Shown in pieces: positions 1-7,617 of a stretch of DNA of 8,307 nt. Under the pieces are notes generated by a model. The model was given only the letters and a program-made list of their open reading frames with translations. It was not told where the DNA came from and made no database searches. Source of the DNA: Paenibacillus sp. (GTDB taxonomy: Bacteria; Bacillota; Bacilli; Paenibacillales; NBRC-103111); assembly GCA_029239545.1 (NCBI GenBank), contig JARBUQ010000178.1:1-8307 (forward strand), written 5' to 3'. Within the stretch, counting starts at the first letter, position 1. Each line of letters starts with the position of its first letter. The translations under genes and the position numbers were made by a program.

Positions 1-2529
1 AAGAACTATTCAGCTGTGCCTGCAACGGCAAATTCAGCCAATAATGTGTTATTCGCGACTCCTAATGCGGCTGAAGTGGGGGAAACGATTAGTCTGACTG
101 CAGCGGGACATCGGCAAGCGGAGGAAGGTAATGTCATCGGAGATGAGCGTTATGTACCGGAAGCCTGGGCTTCGGATGATGAGAAATCTGGTACGTTCAG
201 CATCATCGGGACTGCATATACATCCTCGTATACACCAGATGTAGTGGGCTTCACTAAGGTGACAGCGACTTTCCAGAAGCAGACATGGGATGGAGAGGTC
301 TGGAACAATACCGGTTCGCCGATTAAGAAACAGGTTATTATCTCGGTGAGTGCCGTGAAATCTTACACCATGGCCGCAATCGGCGATCAGACGTTAATGG
401 AGCTGACAGAAGATTATATCTCTGGCTCGCAGGAAACCAAAGCGATCCGGATTACTCTAACCGGCACTGGCGATTTAGCCGGTCTCAGCGTGAGCCTGAG
501 TGGGGCGAATGCAGATGACTTTGCAGTAACGCAGCCGATCCTGACGACATTGAACAGCATAAGCACCAATACCACCTTCACGGTGAAAGCGAAGGATGAT
601 TTGGCGATCGGGACGTACACGGCTACTGTGACAGTTTCGGCGACTAAGATGACACCTGCAGTTTCCTTCACAGTCGGACAAACCGTTATTGCGCCGAGCC
701 CGCCGGCTCCTCCACAGCAGTTAACCGCTGCAGGAGGAGATCGCCAGGCAGCGCTCAGCTGGAGCACAGTGTCAGGTGCCACTTACTATAATCTGTACAT
801 GGGAACAGAGACGTCGCAATACGGTACCGAACCGATTGAGACGGTGACAGGTACTACTTACAATGTCTTGAATTTGTTGAACGGAACGACATATTACTTT
901 ATGGTTAAGGCAGGCAATGCGGTGGGTTTAAGCGGAGCCTCCAATGAAGCCAGCGCTGCTCCGCGCACCGTTCCGGGAACGCCAACCAACATTGTGGCCA
1001 TAGCCGGAGACAGACAGGCAATCGTAACGTTCTTGCCGCCTGCGGATCATGGAGGAAGCCCGATTACAGGGTATGAAGTGAGCGTATCACCGGGCGATAC
1101 TGTTGCTGCCGGGACAACAAGCCCTATTACGGTCAGCGGCTTGACGAACGGTACGAGCTACACGTTTACTGTGAAGGCCATCAACGTCGCTGGAAGCGGG
1201 TTGCCATCGGCAGCTTCGAACTCCATTATGCCGGTCGAACCGGTGGTGGTTACTATTGAAGAGAAGCAGACTACATCGACAGGCATTGAAGTGCTGATCA
1301 ATGGCAAGGTAGAGAACGCCGGTACAGCATCAACTGTGGAGGTGGAGGGTCGGCGAGTGACTACAATTGTCGTCGACAAGGACAAGCTGGAGCAGCGGCT
1401 CGCTGCTGAGGCCGATCACGCTGTGATTACGATCCCTATCAAGATTGATTCCGAGGTCATCATCGGTGAGCTGGATGGCAGTATGGTGAAGAGCATGGAG
1501 GAGAAGCAGGCGATCATAGAGATTCGAACTGCACGAGCTACCTATACGCTCCCGGCGCAGCTAATTGATATTGATGAGATTTCCAGACAAATGGGGTCTT
1601 CAATCCAGCTTAAGGATATCCGGATTCGGATTCAAATCGCAACTCCGTCCTCCGATATGATGAAGGTCGCAGAAGCTGCTGCAATCCAGGGGACCTTCAC
1701 CCTGGTCGTCCCGCCAGTCGACTTTACAGTAAGCGGAACTCATGGTGAAACGACCGTGGATGTGCCGAAGTTCCACGCCTATGTGTTGCGGACTGTGGCT
1801 ATTCCTGAAGGCGTCGACCCGAACCAAATTACTACAGGTGTCGTGGTGGAGGCGGACGGAACGGTACGCCATGTACCGACGAAAGTCATCGTTGTCGACG
1901 GCAGCTATTACGCGCAAATCAGCAGCCTGACCAACAGCACTTACTCTGTTGTTTGGCACCCGGTCGAATTCAGCGATGTAGCGGATCATTGGGCCAAGGA
2001 GGCTGTCAACGACATGGGCTCGAGGATGGTTGTTGACGGAGCTGGGGAAGGATTATTCAATCCGGATCTGTCCGTGACACGTGCCGAGTTTGCCGCAATT
2101 GTTGTACGTGGGCTGGGACTTAAGCTGGAACAGGGAGCTGCTATATTCAAGGACGTTCATGCAGCCGACTGGTACAACAGCTCGGTACGGACGGCTTACG
2201 TGAATGGGTTAATCGAGGGTTTCGAGGACGGTTCGTTCCGTCCATCCGACCGCATCACGCGGGAGCAGGCCATGGTCGTGATAGCCAGGGCGATGGCGAT
2301 TACCGAATTGAAGAAGAACTCCGCGTCAGATCTGGTGGACGGAAGCTTGCTCCAGTTTGCGGATGCGGAGCAGATATCTGAATGGGCGAAAGGCGCAATG
2401 TCCCAGGCCCTGCAGGCCGAGCTTGTGAGCGGACGCAGCGGTGGTATGCTGGCACCTAAAGCAGACTTAACGCGAGCGGAGGTTGCGGCGATCGTACAGC
2501 GGCTGCTGCACAAATCCGGTTTGATTTAA
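1..2529 (+). CDS. SLH-domain cell-surface protein with fibronectin type III domains (5' end missing)
   Basis: This is the C-terminal 842 residues of a large exported protein. The frame is open from base 1. The GTG at 16 has no ribosome binding site and no signal peptide after it, so the true start lies upstream. By window codon, residues 1-120 look Ig-like and about 121-230 form a beta-rich domain (LSGANADDF, then GTYTATVTVSA). Residues 234-322 and 324-414 are two fibronectin type III domains, each with a GDRQA strand and an NGT-Y-F-VKA motif. Residues 415-655 are an unassigned beta-rich region. Three SLH domains follow at about 656-710, 715-767 and 783-837. Their binding motifs read VTRAE, ITREQ and LTRAE, so the second lacks the usual Glu. 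SLH triplets are known to anchor proteins to pyruvylated secondary cell wall polymer, so this protein should sit on the cell surface. The partner of the Ig/FnIII part, perhaps a polysaccharide or protein, cannot be told. A terminator follows the stop directly. Confidence 0.93.
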   Translation, partial: KNYSAVPATANSANNVLFATPNAAEVGETISLTAAGHRQAEEGNVIGDERYVPEAWASDDEKSGTFSIIGTAYTSSYTPDVVGFTKVTATFQKQTWDGEVWNNTGSPIKKQVIISVSAVKSYTMAAIGDQTLMELTEDYISGSQETKAIRITLTGTGDLAGLSVSLSGANADDFAVTQPILTTLNSISTNTTFTVKAKDDLAIGTYTATVTVSATKMTPAVSFTVGQTVIAPSPPAPPQQLTAAGGDRQAALSWSTVSGATYYNLYMGTETSQYGTEPIETVTGTTYNVLNLLNGTTYYFMVKAGNAVGLSGASNEASAAPRTVPGTPTNIVAIAGDRQAIVTFLPPADHGGSPITGYEVSVSPGDTVAAGTTSPITVSGLTNGTSYTFTVKAINVAGSGLPSAASNSIMPVEPVVVTIEEKQTTSTGIEVLINGKVENAGTASTVEVEGRRVTTIVVDKDKLEQRLAAEADHAVITIPIKIDSEVIIGELDGSMVKSMEEKQAIIEIRTARATYTLPAQLIDIDEISRQMGSSIQLKDIRIRIQIATPSSDMMKVAEAAAIQGTFTLVVPPVDFTVSGTHGETTVDVPKFHAYVLRTVAIPEGVDPNQITTGVVVEADGTVRHVPTKVIVVDGSYYAQISSLTNSTYSVVWHPVEFSDVADHWAKEAVNDMGSRMVVDGAGEGLFNPDLSVTRAEFAAIVVRGLGLKLEQGAAIFKDVHAADWYNSSVRTAYVNGLIEGFEDGSFRPSDRITREQAMVVIARAMAITELKKNSASDLVDGSLLQFADAEQISEWAKGAMSQALQAELVSGRSGGMLAPKADLTRAEVAAIVQRLLHKSGLI

Positions 2530-2531
2530 AG

Positions 2532-2590
2532 ACAAATCGCCCCCTGCTTGGCCTTCAAGGCAAGCGGGGGGCGATTTGTTTGTTCTGATG
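2532..2590 (+). terminator. Rho-independent terminator of the SLH gene
   Basis: A 19-bp stem pairs 2532-2550 with 2561-2579, with one G-T wobble and a 10-base loop. The lower stem reads ACAAATCGCCCCC. It starts two bases after the TAA stop and is followed by a T-rich stretch (TTGTTTGTTCT). The A-rich foot on the left arm means it could also work weakly on the opposite strand. Confidence 0.9.
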
Positions 2591-2667
2591 GTCTTATTAG
2601 CGCATAAGTTTTTGGAGGAAGAACGAAGGGGGAGCCCCTTGGTTTGGTTCCGTTTCACAGTTGTGGA

Positions 2668-2855
2668 AATTAGCTGCAAAAAAGCAATTAATTTGAGTGA
2701 TCCGACCATTTTAGGTCGAATTAGTTGCAGAAAAGCAGTTAATAGCTAAGGATTCCCTTTTGGTGAACATGTAGCAGGAATTAGTTGCGGTTCTGCACTT
2801 AATATCGAATGATCGCGGGTACGGAGTGAAATTAGTTGCTTTTTGGCACTTAAAT
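2668..2855. repeat. Four-copy intergenic dyad (hairpin) repeat
   Basis: Four copies of AATTAGYTGC-N6-GCANTTAAT start at 2668, 2719, 2779 and 2830, at intervals of 51, 60 and 51 bases. Each is a 9-bp dyad around a 6-base centre. The centres differ (AAAAAA, AGAAAA, GGTTCT, TTTTTG) while the arms are kept. Read as RNA from the plus strand, copy 2 pairs fully using two G-U wobbles; copies 1, 3 and 4 have one mismatch. The 25-35 base spacers are unlike one another apart from a weak GARTGATC in spacers 1 and 3. The pattern resembles the small dispersed intergenic repeats found between convergent genes in many bacteria. Function is unknown. It is not CRISPR: the repeats are degenerate and no cas genes are present. 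Confidence 0.85.
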
Positions 2856-3111
2856 GAACGTAAAAGTGGCTTTGTAAAGGCTTCGGGTCATTCTCGTCCA
2901 TTCTATAGCCGCAGATTCAGGGAATGTGCATGGGACTTGGTAGGTAACTACCATGACATATGGCTGCCGATTCTTAGAATTTAGCAAGGCTTGCTTTGTT
3001 AATGGCGAATTTTTCTTTACTAAACTAAACTTAAGCTTAGCTAAGCCAAGGGACAGCCAGAAGTGGCGAGACTGCCGGAGGCATACGTTAGTGCATTTGA
3101 ATCAGAATGCT

Positions 3112-4332
3112 TCAAGATAGCGTTGTTCCAAGCGGAACTTCAGCAGTCTTACGTTCAACGATATAACAGGCAATGCCTAAGGTAAGGGCTAGTCCTACAA
3201 GCACGGCACCGACCCAGGGAAGCGAGGTAATGGAGAGATGAGTAATCACCAAGCCTCCGATGAAGGCACCAGCTGCATTTCCGAAATTACCGGCTGAATG
3301 GCTGGAGGTAGAGGCAAGGGCTGGCGCAGCCTTTGCCAAGCTCATAACTCGAACTTGAAGCCCAGGCATCACAGCGAAGGAAGCAGCCCCCCACAGGAAA
3401 ATGGTCAGTACGGCGGCTGTCGGACTGTATATGGTAAAGGTGAAGATGGTAAGCAGGACACAGGTCGTAAAGTAAAGACCAAGTATGGAGGGCATCAGCT
3501 TCCAGTCCGCAAGCTTCCCGCCAATTATATTGCCAATTGTTACTCCACAGCCGAAGAGAACGAGAATCCAAGTGACGCTATGCTCGGCAAAACCTGCTAC
3601 TTGCACAAGCAGGGGAGTGATATAAGTAAAGACGGCGAACAGGCCAGCGTTGCCGAGTGCTCCGATCAGCAGATATAAAAGCAGCTTGGGATTGGTCAGA
3701 GCCGTAATCTGCTGGACAATGCTCACTGGCTTCTCCTGCCGAATTTGCGGTATGAAGATAAGGATGCCGATCAATGCAATGATCCCTATAACTACAATCG
3801 CTCCAAAGGAAGCCCGCCAACCCATATGTTGACCGATAAACGTCCCCAGAGGTACACCGATAATATTCGCTATGGTCAGACCGGCCATCATAATGGATAC
3901 TGCTCCGGCACGTTTGTCCGGACGTACAAGATTGGAGGCGATAACAGCCCCGACTCCGAAGAAAGTCCCATGAGTCAATGCGGTTATAACGCGGGCTCCC
4001 ATCAGAACGCCATAATTCGGAGCGATAACCGAGATTCCATTGCCGAGAATAAATAAAACCATCAACAGACATAACAGCTTTTTTTGCGGGATTCGGTTGG
4101 TGAGAACCGTTAAGATCGGCGCACCAATAGCTACCCCGAGGGCATACAGAGTGATAAGCTGCCCCGCTGACGAGATGCTGACCTGCAAATCCTCAGCGAC
4201 ATTAGGGAGAAGGCCCATTATGACAAATTCAGTCATCCCAATTGCAAAGGAGCCAACTGTCAAGGAGAGTAATGAGATGGGGAATGGTTCTTTAGCGGTT
4301 TGTTTCCTGGTAAAGCTCTGTGTTGAACTCAT
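3112..4332 (-). CDS. MFS efflux transporter, AraJ/YdhP-like (DHA1 family)
   Basis: A 406-residue membrane protein, the usual length for a 12-helix major facilitator transporter, and hydrophobic almost throughout. The N-terminal half matches the AraJ/YdhP/PbuE branch of drug:H+ antiporters. It has GMTEFVIMGLLPNVA in helix 1, QLITLYALGVAIGAPI in helix 2, THGTFFGVGAVIASNLV in helix 4, and ANIIGVPLGTFIGQHMGWR in helix 5. The loop 2-3 motif is degenerate (TNRIPQKK instead of a DR-GRR type), which is normal for this branch. The known role of relatives is proton-driven export of drugs, sugars or purines; the substrate here cannot be told. I chose the ATG at 4332 because MSSTQSF leads into helix 1. 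An upstream TTG at 4374 would add 14 non-hydrophobic residues, but no good ribosome binding site precedes it. The AAAGG before 4332 is about 14 bases away, so initiation may be weak. It follows the monooxygenase gene on the same strand after 201 bases, with a terminator between. Confidence 0.92.
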   Translation of the reverse strand: MSSTQSFTRKQTAKEPFPISLLSLTVGSFAIGMTEFVIMGLLPNVAEDLQVSISSAGQLITLYALGVAIGAPILTVLTNRIPQKKLLCLLMVLFILGNGISVIAPNYGVLMGARVITALTHGTFFGVGAVIASNLVRPDKRAGAVSIMMAGLTIANIIGVPLGTFIGQHMGWRASFGAIVVIGIIALIGILIFIPQIRQEKPVSIVQQITALTNPKLLLYLLIGALGNAGLFAVFTYITPLLVQVAGFAEHSVTWILVLFGCGVTIGNIIGGKLADWKLMPSILGLYFTTCVLLTIFTFTIYSPTAAVLTIFLWGAASFAVMPGLQVRVMSLAKAAPALASTSSHSAGNFGNAAGAFIGGLVITHLSITSLPWVGAVLVGLALTLGIACYIVERKTAEVPLGTTLS

Positions 4333-4414
4333 GATGTCAATGTCAACCTTTCTGCTGTGTACGATAAGCACCAATCGTTATCCTGTAGTGTCGCTGATAA
4401 GAGACCTGTTTCAT

Positions 4415-4443
4415 ATTATTTAGTTTTCTGAGCTTATAATCAA
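4415..4443 (-). promoter_or_regulatory. Possible promoter of the MFS gene
   Basis: Read on the minus strand, TTGATT (4443-4438) stands 17 bases before AATAAT (4420-4415), or 19 before the overlapping TAATAT (4418-4413). It lies about 85 bases upstream of the ATG and just after the terminator of the preceding gene, where a separate promoter is expected. The boxes are only moderate matches in AT-rich DNA. Confidence 0.4.
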
Positions 4444-4454
4444 GATATTTTTTA

Positions 4455-4494
4455 AAATCTAAATAAGTGTGCGGTCCCTTGGGCTCGCACACTT
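4455..4494 (-). terminator. Terminator of the monooxygenase gene
   Basis: On the minus strand a perfect 9-bp stem, AAGTGTGCG with CGCACACTT (4494-4486 with 4473-4465), closes a 12-base loop that can pair further as CC/GG. A T-rich tail (TTATTTAGATTTT) follows. It starts 40 bases after the monooxygenase stop and should insulate the MFS gene, at least in part. Confidence 0.85.
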
Positions 4495-4533
4495 TGCTGC
4501 TTAAGAAACCTCTGTTCCAAACAGATATTGCGC

Positions 4534-5604
4534 TTATTCCTTTACCGCTTGCTTTGCCAACTCCTTGCGTACGATTGGTGCCACCTTAGTTCCAAGCAGT
4601 TCGATGGCACGCATAACTATGCGGTGGGGCATTGTGCCGACGTTTACATGCAGGAAGAAACGAGTGACCCCCAAATTTTTGTGCAATAAAACAATCTTCT
4701 CCGCAACAAATTCGGGATCTCCAACATAAAGGGCGCCCCTAAGGCTGCGTGCGGCATCAAACGCTGTACGGTCGTAGGGAGGCCACCCTCGCTCACGCCC
4801 GATGACGTTCATTTGGGCCTGTGTTGAAGGGAAGAACAAATCGGCAGCCTGATCGGTTGTTTCTCCGACAAATCCATGTGAATGCGTCGCAATCGACAAC
4901 GTGTCAGGGTTGTGACCGGCCCGCGCGGCAGCCTCTTTGTAGAGGGCTACTAATGGAGCGAACCTCTCAGGCATTCCGCCGATGATGGCGAATGCGATTG
5001 GAAGACCGAGCATTCCTGCCCTAACCGCTGACTCTGGATTGCCGCCGCTTGCAATCCACACCGGCAGAGGGCTCTGAACGGAACGTGGATAGACACCAAG
5101 GTTATTGATGGCGGGACGATGCCCGCCTCGCCAAGTCACCTTCTCCGAGGAACGAATCTCAAGCAGCAGCTCCAGTTTTTCGTCGAACAATTCGTCATAA
5201 TCATCCAGGCTATATCCGAAGAGGGGAAAGGATTCGATGAACGATCCACGGCCTGCCATAATTTCGGCCCGACCGTTAGAGATGCCGTCCAAGGTAGAGA
5301 AAGCCTGATACACGCGAACCGGGTCGTCCGAGGACAGCACGGTTACGGCACTCGTAAGCCTTATCCGCTTGGTCAGGGCAGCCGCTGCTGCCAGTACAAC
5401 AGCGGGCGAGGTGCCAGCGTAATCGGCTCGATGATGCTCCCCGATCCCATAAACATCCAGTCCGACTTGATCGGCCAGTACGATCTCCTCAACCGCATTG
5501 CGCAGCCGCGCGGCATGACTGATAACCTCGCCTGTTACCGGGTCGGGCGTGGCCTCCAAAAATGTACTGATTCCTATTTCTATGTTAGTTTCCGTATGGG
5601 CCAT
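4534..5604 (-). CDS. Luciferase-like (LLM class) flavin-dependent monooxygenase
   Basis: A 356-residue soluble protein of the bacterial luciferase-like superfamily: TIM-barrel enzymes that use reduced FMN (or F420 in some branches) and usually O2 to oxidise small organic molecules. Visible signatures are the N-terminal strand EIGISTF, the conserved E56-H57-H58-R59 segment followed by GTSPAVVLAAAAALT, and TSAVTVLSSDDPVRVYQAF. GRAEIMAGRGSF and PVWIASGGNPES follow further along. Length and motifs fit the branch annotated as probable LLM-family oxidoreductases of the 2I7G type. The substrate is unknown. The ATG start is firm, because AAGGAGG sits nine bases upstream (5620-5614 on the minus strand). 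It is divergent from the chemotaxis gene and is probably transcribed from its own promoter. Its neighbour is an efflux pump, so a detoxification role is possible but unproven. Confidence 0.92.
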   Translation of the reverse strand: MAHTETNIEIGISTFLEATPDPVTGEVISHAARLRNAVEEIVLADQVGLDVYGIGEHHRADYAGTSPAVVLAAAAALTKRIRLTSAVTVLSSDDPVRVYQAFSTLDGISNGRAEIMAGRGSFIESFPLFGYSLDDYDELFDEKLELLLEIRSSEKVTWRGGHRPAINNLGVYPRSVQSPLPVWIASGGNPESAVRAGMLGLPIAFAIIGGMPERFAPLVALYKEAAARAGHNPDTLSIATHSHGFVGETTDQAADLFFPSTQAQMNVIGRERGWPPYDRTAFDAARSLRGALYVGDPEFVAEKIVLLHKNLGVTRFFLHVNVGTMPHRIVMRAIELLGTKVAPIVRKELAKQAVKE

Positions 5605-5631
5605 TCTGACTCGCCTCCTTATGTTATTTAT

Positions 5632-5660
5632 AGTTTACTAATTTTTTTATGGTTTCACAA
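5632..5660 (-). promoter_or_regulatory. Putative sigma-A promoter of the monooxygenase gene
   Basis: On the minus strand, TTGTGA (5660-5655) and TAAACT (5637-5632) are separated by exactly 17 bases. Transcription would start near 5625, about 20 bases before the ATG and just before the AAGGAGG site. Four of six bases match in the -35 box; the -10 box is weaker, as expected for a regulated promoter. Confidence 0.5.
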
Positions 5661-5669
5661 GTTTAGTAA
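5632..5669. promoter_or_regulatory. Paired decamers flanking the monooxygenase promoter (possible operator)
   Basis: AGTTTACTAA (5632-5641) covers the -10 box and AGTTTAGTAA (5660-5669) adjoins the -35 box. They differ at one of ten bases and start 28 bases apart. Their cores, TTACTAA and TTAGTAA, are also inverted copies of each other. This placement suits a repressor or redox-sensing regulator of the MarR or HxlR type, but no such gene lies in the window, so the binding protein is unknown. Confidence 0.4.
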
Positions 5670-5791
5670 GTGATTTGCGACAGAATTGGAATAGGTTGAA
5701 CCTATGATGCAGCGCCAAGTTTATTATTTATAGTATTAAAGAACTAAATCTAGTAAAATAATATCCAACAGACCAAAGTAAGGAGCGAAAT

Positions 5792-7516
5792 TTGTTGAAA
5801 AGCCTCCACCTGCGAATAATGCTAGCTTTCTCACTCACTATTCTAGTGTCCGGTTCACTGTTAAGCTACCAAATTTACACAGCCTCAGTCAAACTTATTA
5901 CAGGCTCGCTTGGGGAGCAGGCCAGAAATATCGCAGCATATGCGGCTAAACAAATTGATGTAGAGAAGTACAGGGAGATCACGCCGGATAAGGGCGAAAC
6001 CGATTATTACAAGGAGCTTCGACTTAAGCTTAACGAGATACGCGAGGCCAATAATTTGAAATATTTGTACACGATGGCCGAAAGGAAGACAGCGGGCGCG
6101 GCGGAGTATTATTACGTTGTTGACGGAATGCCTCTGGATGCCAAAAGGGAGGATTTCTCTCCGCTTGGCAGTGTGGAGGATAGCCCCGGAGCGGAACAGG
6201 TAAAGGCATTTACGGAGCGCACCGTTCAAGTAGGGGAGATGACGGAAAACGAGCTCTATGGAGCGTTGATTTCTGCCTATATTCCGATTGTGGCTTCGTC
6301 AGGCGAGCTTTTGGGAGTTGTTGGTGCGGATTTTGACGCTTCGACGGTTTACGAATTGCTGCGGAACAATAAATGGAACACGCTGCTTATCACAGGCATT
6401 ATTATTCTTATATCGATAGCACTTATTTACATATTCTCGCGTATGATTGTTTCCCCGGTACTGCGGCTAACCCGGGATATGCAGAAGGTGCAGAGCGGAG
6501 ATCTGACAGCCCAAACAGAGGTGAAGCGAAAAGATGAAATAGGTCGTCTTTCAGACTCCTTTCAGAAAATGGTCGATGTGCTCAGGGAAATGATTCAAGG
6601 GATTCAACGGAGTGTCCATGACATGCGGCAGTCTGCTCAAGTGCTTGCCGAAAGCGCCGGAGAGACAAGCGCGTCCAGTGGACAAATAACGAACTATTTG
6701 TCCGAGGCGGTAGCGGTTGCCAAAACGCAGGAGCAGCGCAGCGGTGAAACGGCAAAGGCCGTAGACGAGGTAGGGCTGGGTCTGCAGAGGATCACAGACT
6801 CGCTGTCCGTTGTTGCTGAAGCTTCCAAAGAGGCAACAGATGCTGCGAGAATCGGAAATGGTTTTGTGCAGCAAGCGGTCAGACAGATGGAATTCATCCA
6901 AGTATCATCCCGCAACATGGCTGCGGACATTGAGCGTCTAGCCGAACGGTCCGCTCAAGTTGGTCAAATTGTCGATGTAATACAAGGGATATCGTCTCAA
7001 ACGAACCTGTTAGCGCTTAATGCCGCTATTGAAGCGGCCAGAGCCGGGGAACACGGCCGAGGGTTTGCGGTCGTAGCGGATCAAGTCCGTAAGCTGGCAA
7101 CACAAGCCGGTGAATCAGCAGCCAAGATCAACGAATTGATTGGCTTTATTATGGAAGATACGGCCAAGGTTGTGCAAGGGGCTCGTGCTGAGTCGGATGA
7201 AGTGGATTCAGGACTTATTATTGTAAGAAACGCAGGCACCACTTTCGGCCAGATTCTGTCTGAGGTAGAAAAAGTGGCAGATCAGGTTCAAGAGGTATCA
7301 GTCGTTTCTGAACAAATATCAGCGGGTGCTGAACAAGTGATGGCATCCGCTGACGAAATGGACCAAATGTCGAAGCTTACATCCGGGCATTTTCAAGGGA
7401 TAGCCGTGGCATCTGAAGGGCAATTGGAAGCGATGCAGCAAATAACCGCCTCCACCGAGAAGCTGGAGGAGATGTCAGAGCGTCTGGAACAGCTTATTAA
7501 GAGGTTCAAAACCTAA
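5792..7516 (+). CDS. Methyl-accepting chemotaxis protein with extracellular Cache-like sensor
   Basis: A 574-residue transmembrane chemoreceptor. Residues 9-31 form the first membrane helix. About 32-193 are an extracellular sensor that ends in GVVGADFD (175-182), typical of a Cache (PAS-like) domain. About 197-217 form the second helix and about 218-270 the HAMP domain (SPVLRLTRDM, KDEIGRLSDSF). The rest is the cytoplasmic signalling coiled coil. Its hairpin tip, which binds CheW and CheA in this family, is near 403-437 (NLLALNAAIEAARAGEHGRG). The usual Glu in the A-[DE]-E-VRKLA segment is Gln here (Q431). There is no C-terminal NWETF-type tether. The start is TTG: two tandem TTG codons at 5792 and 5795 follow AAGGAG (5780-5785), and either could be used. 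The ligand is unknown. The upstream region is AT-rich and shows neither a convincing sigma-D nor sigma-A promoter. Confidence 0.93.
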   Translation: MLKSLHLRIMLAFSLTILVSGSLLSYQIYTASVKLITGSLGEQARNIAAYAAKQIDVEKYREITPDKGETDYYKELRLKLNEIREANNLKYLYTMAERKTAGAAEYYYVVDGMPLDAKREDFSPLGSVEDSPGAEQVKAFTERTVQVGEMTENELYGALISAYIPIVASSGELLGVVGADFDASTVYELLRNNKWNTLLITGIIILISIALIYIFSRMIVSPVLRLTRDMQKVQSGDLTAQTEVKRKDEIGRLSDSFQKMVDVLREMIQGIQRSVHDMRQSAQVLAESAGETSASSGQITNYLSEAVAVAKTQEQRSGETAKAVDEVGLGLQRITDSLSVVAEASKEATDAARIGNGFVQQAVRQMEFIQVSSRNMAADIERLAERSAQVGQIVDVIQGISSQTNLLALNAAIEAARAGEHGRGFAVVADQVRKLATQAGESAAKINELIGFIMEDTAKVVQGARAESDEVDSGLIIVRNAGTTFGQILSEVEKVADQVQEVSVVSEQISAGAEQVMASADEMDQMSKLTSGHFQGIAVASEGQLEAMQQITASTEKLEEMSERLEQLIKRFKT

Positions 7517-7536
7517 AATGCTTGAATAACTTCTGG

Positions 7537-7563
7537 AGGATCCTGATTGCGGGATCCTTTTTT
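7537..7563 (+). terminator. Terminator of the chemotaxis receptor gene
   Basis: AGGATCC (7537-7543) and GGATCCT (7552-7558) form a perfect 7-bp stem around an 8-base loop, followed by TTTTTT. It begins 20 bases after the receptor stop and separates it from the GntR operon. Confidence 0.88.
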
Positions 7564-7587
7564 CTGTGATAGGTCGTCGAACACCTA

Positions 7588-7617
7588 TTGACAAGATAAG
7601 TGTATTACATGCATAAT
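7588..7617 (+). promoter_or_regulatory. Sigma-A promoter of the GntR operon
   Basis: A consensus -35 box TTGACA (7588-7593) stands 18 bases before CATAAT (7612-7617), which matches the -10 consensus at five of six bases. The predicted start is near 7625, about 24 bases before the GTG start codon. The promoter would be strong when free, and a palindrome fills the space after the -35 box. Confidence 0.8.

Larger units (their letters stand above)
2530..3111. other. 582-base gap between convergent genes
   Basis: This gap separates the 3' ends of the SLH gene (+) and the MFS gene (-). It holds the SLH terminator, a small perfect hairpin at 2626-2640 (AAGGGG, loop GAG, CCCCTT), and the four-copy dyad repeat at 2668-2855. 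It also holds a 6-bp hairpin at 2938-2953 (TGGTAG, loop GTAA, CTACCA) and an AT-rich stretch with a short palindrome CTTAGCTAAG near 3036-3045. I see no convincing coding frame, no RNA gene I can recognise, and no strong terminator for the MFS gene. Confidence 0.7.

Noticed and set aside
16..18. GTG as the true start of the SLH protein
   Set aside because: The frame is open upstream, no ribosome binding site precedes it and no signal peptide follows, although the protein must be exported.
2467..2709. Minus-strand reading frame of 80 codons overlapping the SLH gene end
   Set aside because: It runs through the SLH terminator and the first dyad repeat, has no ribosome binding site of note, and overlaps a firm gene.
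2668..2855. CRISPR array
   Set aside because: Repeats are regularly spaced with unlike spacers, but they are degenerate, spacer lengths vary (25-35), only four copies exist and no cas gene is present.
2904..2980. Approximate direct repeat (2904-2925 and 2959-2980, 16 of 22 bases equal)
   Set aside because: Identity is low, only two copies exist and there is no other supporting structure; chance is plausible.
3017..3052. Terminator for the MFS gene around the palindrome CTTAGCTAAG
   Set aside because: On the minus strand the stem is short and poorly paired once a loop is allowed, and the T tail is interrupted.
5737..5764. Sigma-D (motility) promoter before the chemotaxis gene
   Set aside because: A TAAA box is present, but the -10 side matches GCCGATAT only at its last four bases in very AT-rich DNA.
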